Both the position numbers and the translations under genes were made by a program. Shown in pieces: positions 60,180 to 64,000 of a DNA stretch of 64,000 nucleotides. Origin of the DNA: Bactrocera neohumeralis (Eukaryota; Arthropoda; Insecta; Diptera; Tephritidae); contig NC_065919.1 of assembly GCF_024586455.1 (NCBI RefSeq), positions 28,558,839 to 28,622,838 of the forward strand. Reading direction: 5' to 3'. Positions within the stretch are counted from its first letter, which is position 1. Each line of letters starts with the position of its first letter. The notes under the pieces were generated by a model. The model was not told where the DNA came from. It made no database searches and saw only the letters and a list, made by a program, of their open reading frames with translations.

Positions 60180-63080
60180 AGTTCAGTTATTAGTAGTTAT
60201 CCTTTAAGTTGCTGCTCTTGACGCGAACTTCAATAGACATGGGGACCTCACCATCGAAACTTCTTTCAGTGTCGTCCATCATGGGGCCCCAGATAAAGCA
60301 TAGCCTTGGAAATGCGGGAGAAGTGAACGAAAAATGTCCCATTGTTTCTATGGTGTCTTGCTCTTGACATTTACTGTTGTCTTCTCGCTCTGTCAGTCCC
60401 ATTCTGCAGGCATATGCCGCCACCAGACTGACCAGGGAGTATTTTGATCATGTTCCTACAGTCTCTTCTATCGAGTTCCAGTAAGAATTTTGTGTTCTTC
60501 CTATCTATCATTTTATACATGACTTTTGCAGTTCTGCACGCAGGTAGCTCGTTCTCACTCTTTCTTCTCCATTGTCTTCTCTCAGCAGTTTGTTGTCCAA
60601 AACTAACCCAAGATACTTGGTGTGAGTTTGCTATCATTTATATGAGGAATTTTGTAATTTCTTGTGAACACAAGCAGATCCGTTTTCCCCGGATTCAATC
60701 CCAGATCCTCTAGAGACTGTATTGAGAGTGGCGGTCATTATACTACTAATAGTGTGTGGACAATATTATGCGTATATCTTAGGGTCTTCGCCGTCTAAGT
60801 TCTTTAGTAGTTTATTTACGACTAATGTCTATAGGAGGATGAGTCATGTGTAGAAGTTCGCGCAAGTGAGAAAAGTTCTTTGATTGCCAGAAACGATTAT
60901 TTTACATATGGCTTAAGCAGCTCACGAGTTCCGGTCCTAGACCAAGTATCCTCTGGGTACCCAAAGAATATCCGTTTGAAGGCGAGCTAAAGTGAGAAGA
61001 CGAAACATCCCCTCAATAGGGTTGTGCGCTGGGTTTGGAACCCGCCACGTATGCAAAGAAGGTATATTTGGCACAACGGTGGGTAAATTCAGCCTCCTCG
61101 AGGAAACAACCCCAAATGGGTTGAGGCTGTTCGACTTCGCCGGGGCCCGAAATATGGTTATCTGTAGTACTAGATTCCAGCACAAGAAGATACATCAAGC
61201 TACCTGGCTGTCTCCGGATCGAAAATCCACCAACCAGCTCGATAATGTTGTGATAGACGGAAGACAGTCTCTCGTGTTTTAGAAGTGCGTACGCTCCGAG
61301 GTCTCAGCATCAACTCGGACCACTATCTTGTTGCAGCAAAACACAAGGAAGGTTCGACATCGAACTCCTGCACTCTGAGAGCATTTGTCAACAACTTTGT
61401 ATAAGGGAACTGTGGGAGGGCATTTCAAGCTCCTTACGTACAGCTGCAAGCGAAATTATTGGTCTCAGCATCAACTCGGACCACTATCTTGTTGCAGAAG
61501 GTTTCAAGACCGGAGCATACTCTTGTAGAACCCCCAGAGGTGTTCTAGTGGCTGATGCCCAGAGCATACTAAAATATGGAGGGAACACTTCTCCAGCCTG
61601 CTGAATGGTAGTGAAAGTATAACACCAGGAGAAGGCGAACCCGATTCCCCAATCGATGACGACAAAGCAGACGTTCCATTGCCCGACCATGAAGAAGTTC
61701 GAATAGCAATTTCCCGCCGAAGAACTGATAAGGAGCATGCATCAGCTCTTTGTGGAATATGGTAGGATGAAAGTATGTCCGATGATTTCAATTTAAGTGT
61801 ACTCTGCCCAATCCACGAAAAGGGGGACCCCACAAACTGCGCCAACTACCATGAGATAAGTTTCCTCAACATCGCATATAAGATTGTATCGAGCGTATTG
61901 TGTGAAAGATTAAAGCAAACCGTCAACAAACTCATTGGACCTTATCAGTGTGGCTTTAGACCTGGCAAATCAACAACGGACCAGATATTCACCATGCGCC
62001 AATTCTTGGAAAAGACCCATGAAAGAGAATCGACACACACCATCTCTTCATCGATTTCAAAGCTGCTTTTGTCAGCACGAAAAGGAGCAATACGCCTGTG
62101 TAAACTGACGTTGAACAATACCAAAAGCTTCATCAAGATCGGGAAGGAGTTTTCCATGCCGTTTTATACCAAACGAGGTTTTAGACAAGGCGACTCCCTA
62201 ACGTGCATCTTCTCCAATCTGCTGCTGGAGAAAATAATTCGAGCTGCAGAACTTAATCGAACAGGTGCAATTTGTTATAAGAGTGTACAGCTGCTGACAT
62301 ACGCCGATAACATCGATATCATTGGCCTCAACAACCGCGCCGTTAGTTCTGCTCTGCACTCGCGACTAGGCTCAAACGTACCAGTTGACAGTCATAACTT
62401 CGAAGTCGTAGATAATTTCGTGTATCTTAAAACCAGTATCAACACCAACAATAATGGACGATGACAACATCTAATAAATCGACGTTACGAGCTTTTGACC
62501 ATTTGCGCATTAGCCAAGGCGAATACCGCATTCGATGGAACGATGAGCTGTGTGAGATATACGACGACATTGTTCTGCGAATTAAAAGACAGCGGGTACG
62601 CTGGCTAAGTCATGTCGTCCGAAAGAGCGAAAACACTCCAGCTCTGAAAGTATTCGACGCAATATCCGCCGGGGAAGCAGAGGAAGACCTCGCTTCCGTT
62701 GGAAAGACCAGGTGGAGAATGGCCTGGCTTCGGTTGAAATCTCCATTGGCGCTGTTGTTAACTCGGCTATAACCGCGTAAGCGGTGTCTACGCCAGTAAA
62801 GGAGAATAATGTTCATAGGGGCGGAGATATCACTCCACCTTTCAGAGTGCCCATATAGACTTCCTTGGTCATTCTAACGTTGTTCCATTCCTCTCTTACC
62901 CTTCTAGAGGTTAAGAGGGTAAATATCGCCTTTAGTATAGAACTGATAGACAAACTGCCTTTGTAGCATTACTAGAATGATTCCTTCCATACCGGGAGAT
63001 TTGTATGGATCGAGTGAGCGGATTGCCCATTATTTTTTATTCTGCGTAATGATGTGTTCGAGAAAGCTTGATTCCCACGA
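60180..63080 (-). pseudogene. Minus-strand LINE, split by an RTE-like insertion
   Basis: Minus-strand pieces in order: LDPYKSPGMEG (about 63018-62986) and GGVISP (about 62832) of the reverse transcriptase. Then, after the 1.97 kb insertion, LVVNKLLKNLDGEDPKIYA (about 60827-60770), LGLNPGKTDLLVFTR (about 60710-60660), and the C-terminal zinc-knuckle region CRMGLTEREDNSKCQEQDTI. The RNase H domain is missing between the last two blocks. Stops and the insertion make it inactive. Confidence 0.8.
60836..62806 (+). pseudogene. RTE-like retrotransposon inserted in the LINE
   Basis: The plus strand carries endonuclease-domain pieces (GKFSLLEETTPNGLRLFDFA, QATWLSPDRKSTNQLDNVV at about 61075-61250). 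It then has reverse transcriptase (SVLCPIHEKGDPTNC, CGFRPGKSTTDQIF, RGFRQGDSL, YADNIDIIG where the catalytic YADD reads YADN) and the C-terminal RWKDQVENGL. Target-site duplications TAATGTCTATAGG (60823-60835) and TAATGTTCATAGG (62807-62819) flank it. Frameshifts and an internal jump near 61400-61500, where a 31-nt piece is repeated, show decay. Confidence 0.88.
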
Positions 63081-63082
63081 CA

Positions 63083-63165
63083 GCCGGTTCTACGCACCGG
63101 AATTGACTCGGATTTCATCCGACCAAGGGCTGTTCTTTCGGCGATCTAACCCCGTTTGGATCGGT
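63083..63165 (+). ncRNA. Structured LINE leader, possible HDV-like ribozyme
   Basis: This 83-nt block is identical to the tiny retroposon at 42226-42308 (reverse). Hairpins visible: CCGGTTCTACGCACCGG, TCGGATTTCATCCGA and CGATCTAA...TTTGGATCG. An alternative pairing of GCCGG with TTCGGC and of ACCG with CGGT gives helices in the order P1, P2, P3, P1', P4, P2', as in HDV-like ribozymes known at the 5' ends of some LINEs. The length fits; the catalytic cytosine and the loop 3 pairing were not convincingly found. Proposal only. Confidence 0.35.
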
Positions 63166-64000
63166 AAGTGTTAATTTGTGTTTGTCGTCACCGAGCAATG
63201 CCTTGCAGCAGGGTTGCTCCGTATCCTACGGTCCCTGACTCGCAACTGGCATTGAGTCCAACCTTCACCCGGGCCCGCGAGGAGCTTTTTCTGCTGTCTG
63301 TTCCGTGTGTCAAACCGTCATCCATCAAACTCCACCTCGATCAGGTGTAACTCATGCAATGGATGGTGTCATCTTTAAGACCTGTTCAGGCCTTGCGACC
63401 ATAGGGAGTGGACCACGCGTTACGTGGCCCCATGTTGCCAGGCAATACTGCGACCGCAACTCTCTACGGCGTGCAATCCGCACCCAGTTCGCGCGCCGCG
63501 GCGCTACAGCTGCAACAAGTTCCACCCAGACGTCACCCCTCGGTCCCTAGGATCACCCACGGACACCCGCGACAAACTCGGCTACTTCAATTTAACTGCA
63601 ACGGACTCCAGAGTAAGATCGAGGAGATAGTTGCACTTATGAATCGGGAACGTCTATCGATAGCTGCGGTCCAAGAAACCAAGTTAAACAGCCGCTCAGA
63701 TCTTCTGAGTTGTGCAGGTTTCAACGTTATACGTAAAGATCGCGAGCGAGATAATGGTGGTGGCCTAGCTTTCATATTGCACAACACCGTGCAGTATCGT
63801 CTAATCGATGTAGACATCGACCCCAGGGATACTACCCTAGAATGTCAGGGTATAGCTATCCGGTCAGGCGATGTCGAGCTCGAAATATTTAATATATACA
63901 TCCCTCCAGTTACATGTTGCCCAACAGGATATCACCCGAACATAGGTGCGCTACTTCGTGGTGAAAACCGCTTGGTACTAGGCGACTTTAACGCGCACCA
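63083..64000 (+). mobile_element. 5' end of a LINE with an open endonuclease frame (runs off the window)
   Basis: After the structured leader, one frame is open from about 63403 (ATG at 63432) to the window edge, roughly 199 codons. It encodes an APE-type endonuclease: LLQFNCNGLQSKIEEI at 63582, VQETKLNS, the GGGLAFIL block, FNIYIPP and GDFNAH at the edge. The frame has no stop, unlike every other transposable element here, so this copy may be young. The clade is not assigned. Confidence 0.85.

Noticed and set aside
1..64000. CRISPR arrays, bacterial operons, tRNA or rRNA genes
   Set aside because: Direct repeats seen are microsatellites, satellites or transposons. No clover-leaf with A and B boxes, and no rRNA-like block, was noticed, and the genome is clearly insect.

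Overview
The window is a piece of an AT-rich, intron-containing dipteran genome. The chitin synthase gene model comes to 1592 codons, and long microsatellite-rich introns and several familiar fly repeat families surround it. From memory this fits a tephritid fruit fly (Bactrocera or a close relative) best; that assignment is an inference from protein similarity and repeat style, not from a database search.

Five protein genes can be modelled end to end from splice sites. (1) Chitin synthase 1 / krotzkopf verkehrt, + strand, 3225-19194, eleven coding positions, with two equal-length (177 nt) alternative exons at 11850-12026 and 12521-12697. (2) The neuroendocrine chaperone 7B2, - strand, 24688-25558, two exons. 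(3) Humpty dumpty / DONSON replication factor, + strand, 28099-30036, four exons. (4) RPB6 (RNA polymerase I/II/III shared subunit), - strand, 30173-30691, two exons, converging on hd with about 136 bp between the stop codons. (5) Ceramide kinase, + strand, 55951-59011, four exons. A convincing but unidentified first coding exon lies at 31693-31759 (+). From memory, these genes also cluster on Drosophila 3R around 83A, so the gene order looks like conserved microsynteny; that needs checking.

The rest is largely mobile DNA. Intron 1 of kkv holds a TIR element and a copy of a 1 kb interspersed repeat; intron 9 holds a broken mariner. The kkv-7B2 intergenic region carries a 5'-truncated RTE-like retrotransposon. 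The 30.7-55.9 kb desert holds a repeat with large inverted arms, a 5.2-5.3 kb tandem duplication carrying two copies of the same dead Tc1-like transposon inside a TATCGATA-rich degenerate satellite, and a mariner interrupted by another Tc1-like element. From 59.8 kb to the end is a retrotransposon nest: an RTE-like element inserted, with a recognisable target-site duplication, into a minus-strand LINE, followed by the 5' part of a third LINE whose endonuclease frame is open to the window edge.

The most unusual observation is that the 83-nt leader of that last LINE is found again, identical base for base and followed directly by an A tract, as a tiny retroposon at 42226-42308 (reverse strand). 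The leader can be folded on paper into an order of helices resembling an HDV-like ribozyme. Other points worth a look are an intronic stem just downstream of kkv alternative exon 6a, a perfect 26-bp hairpin at 51112-51167, the tandem duplication, and the orphan coding exon.
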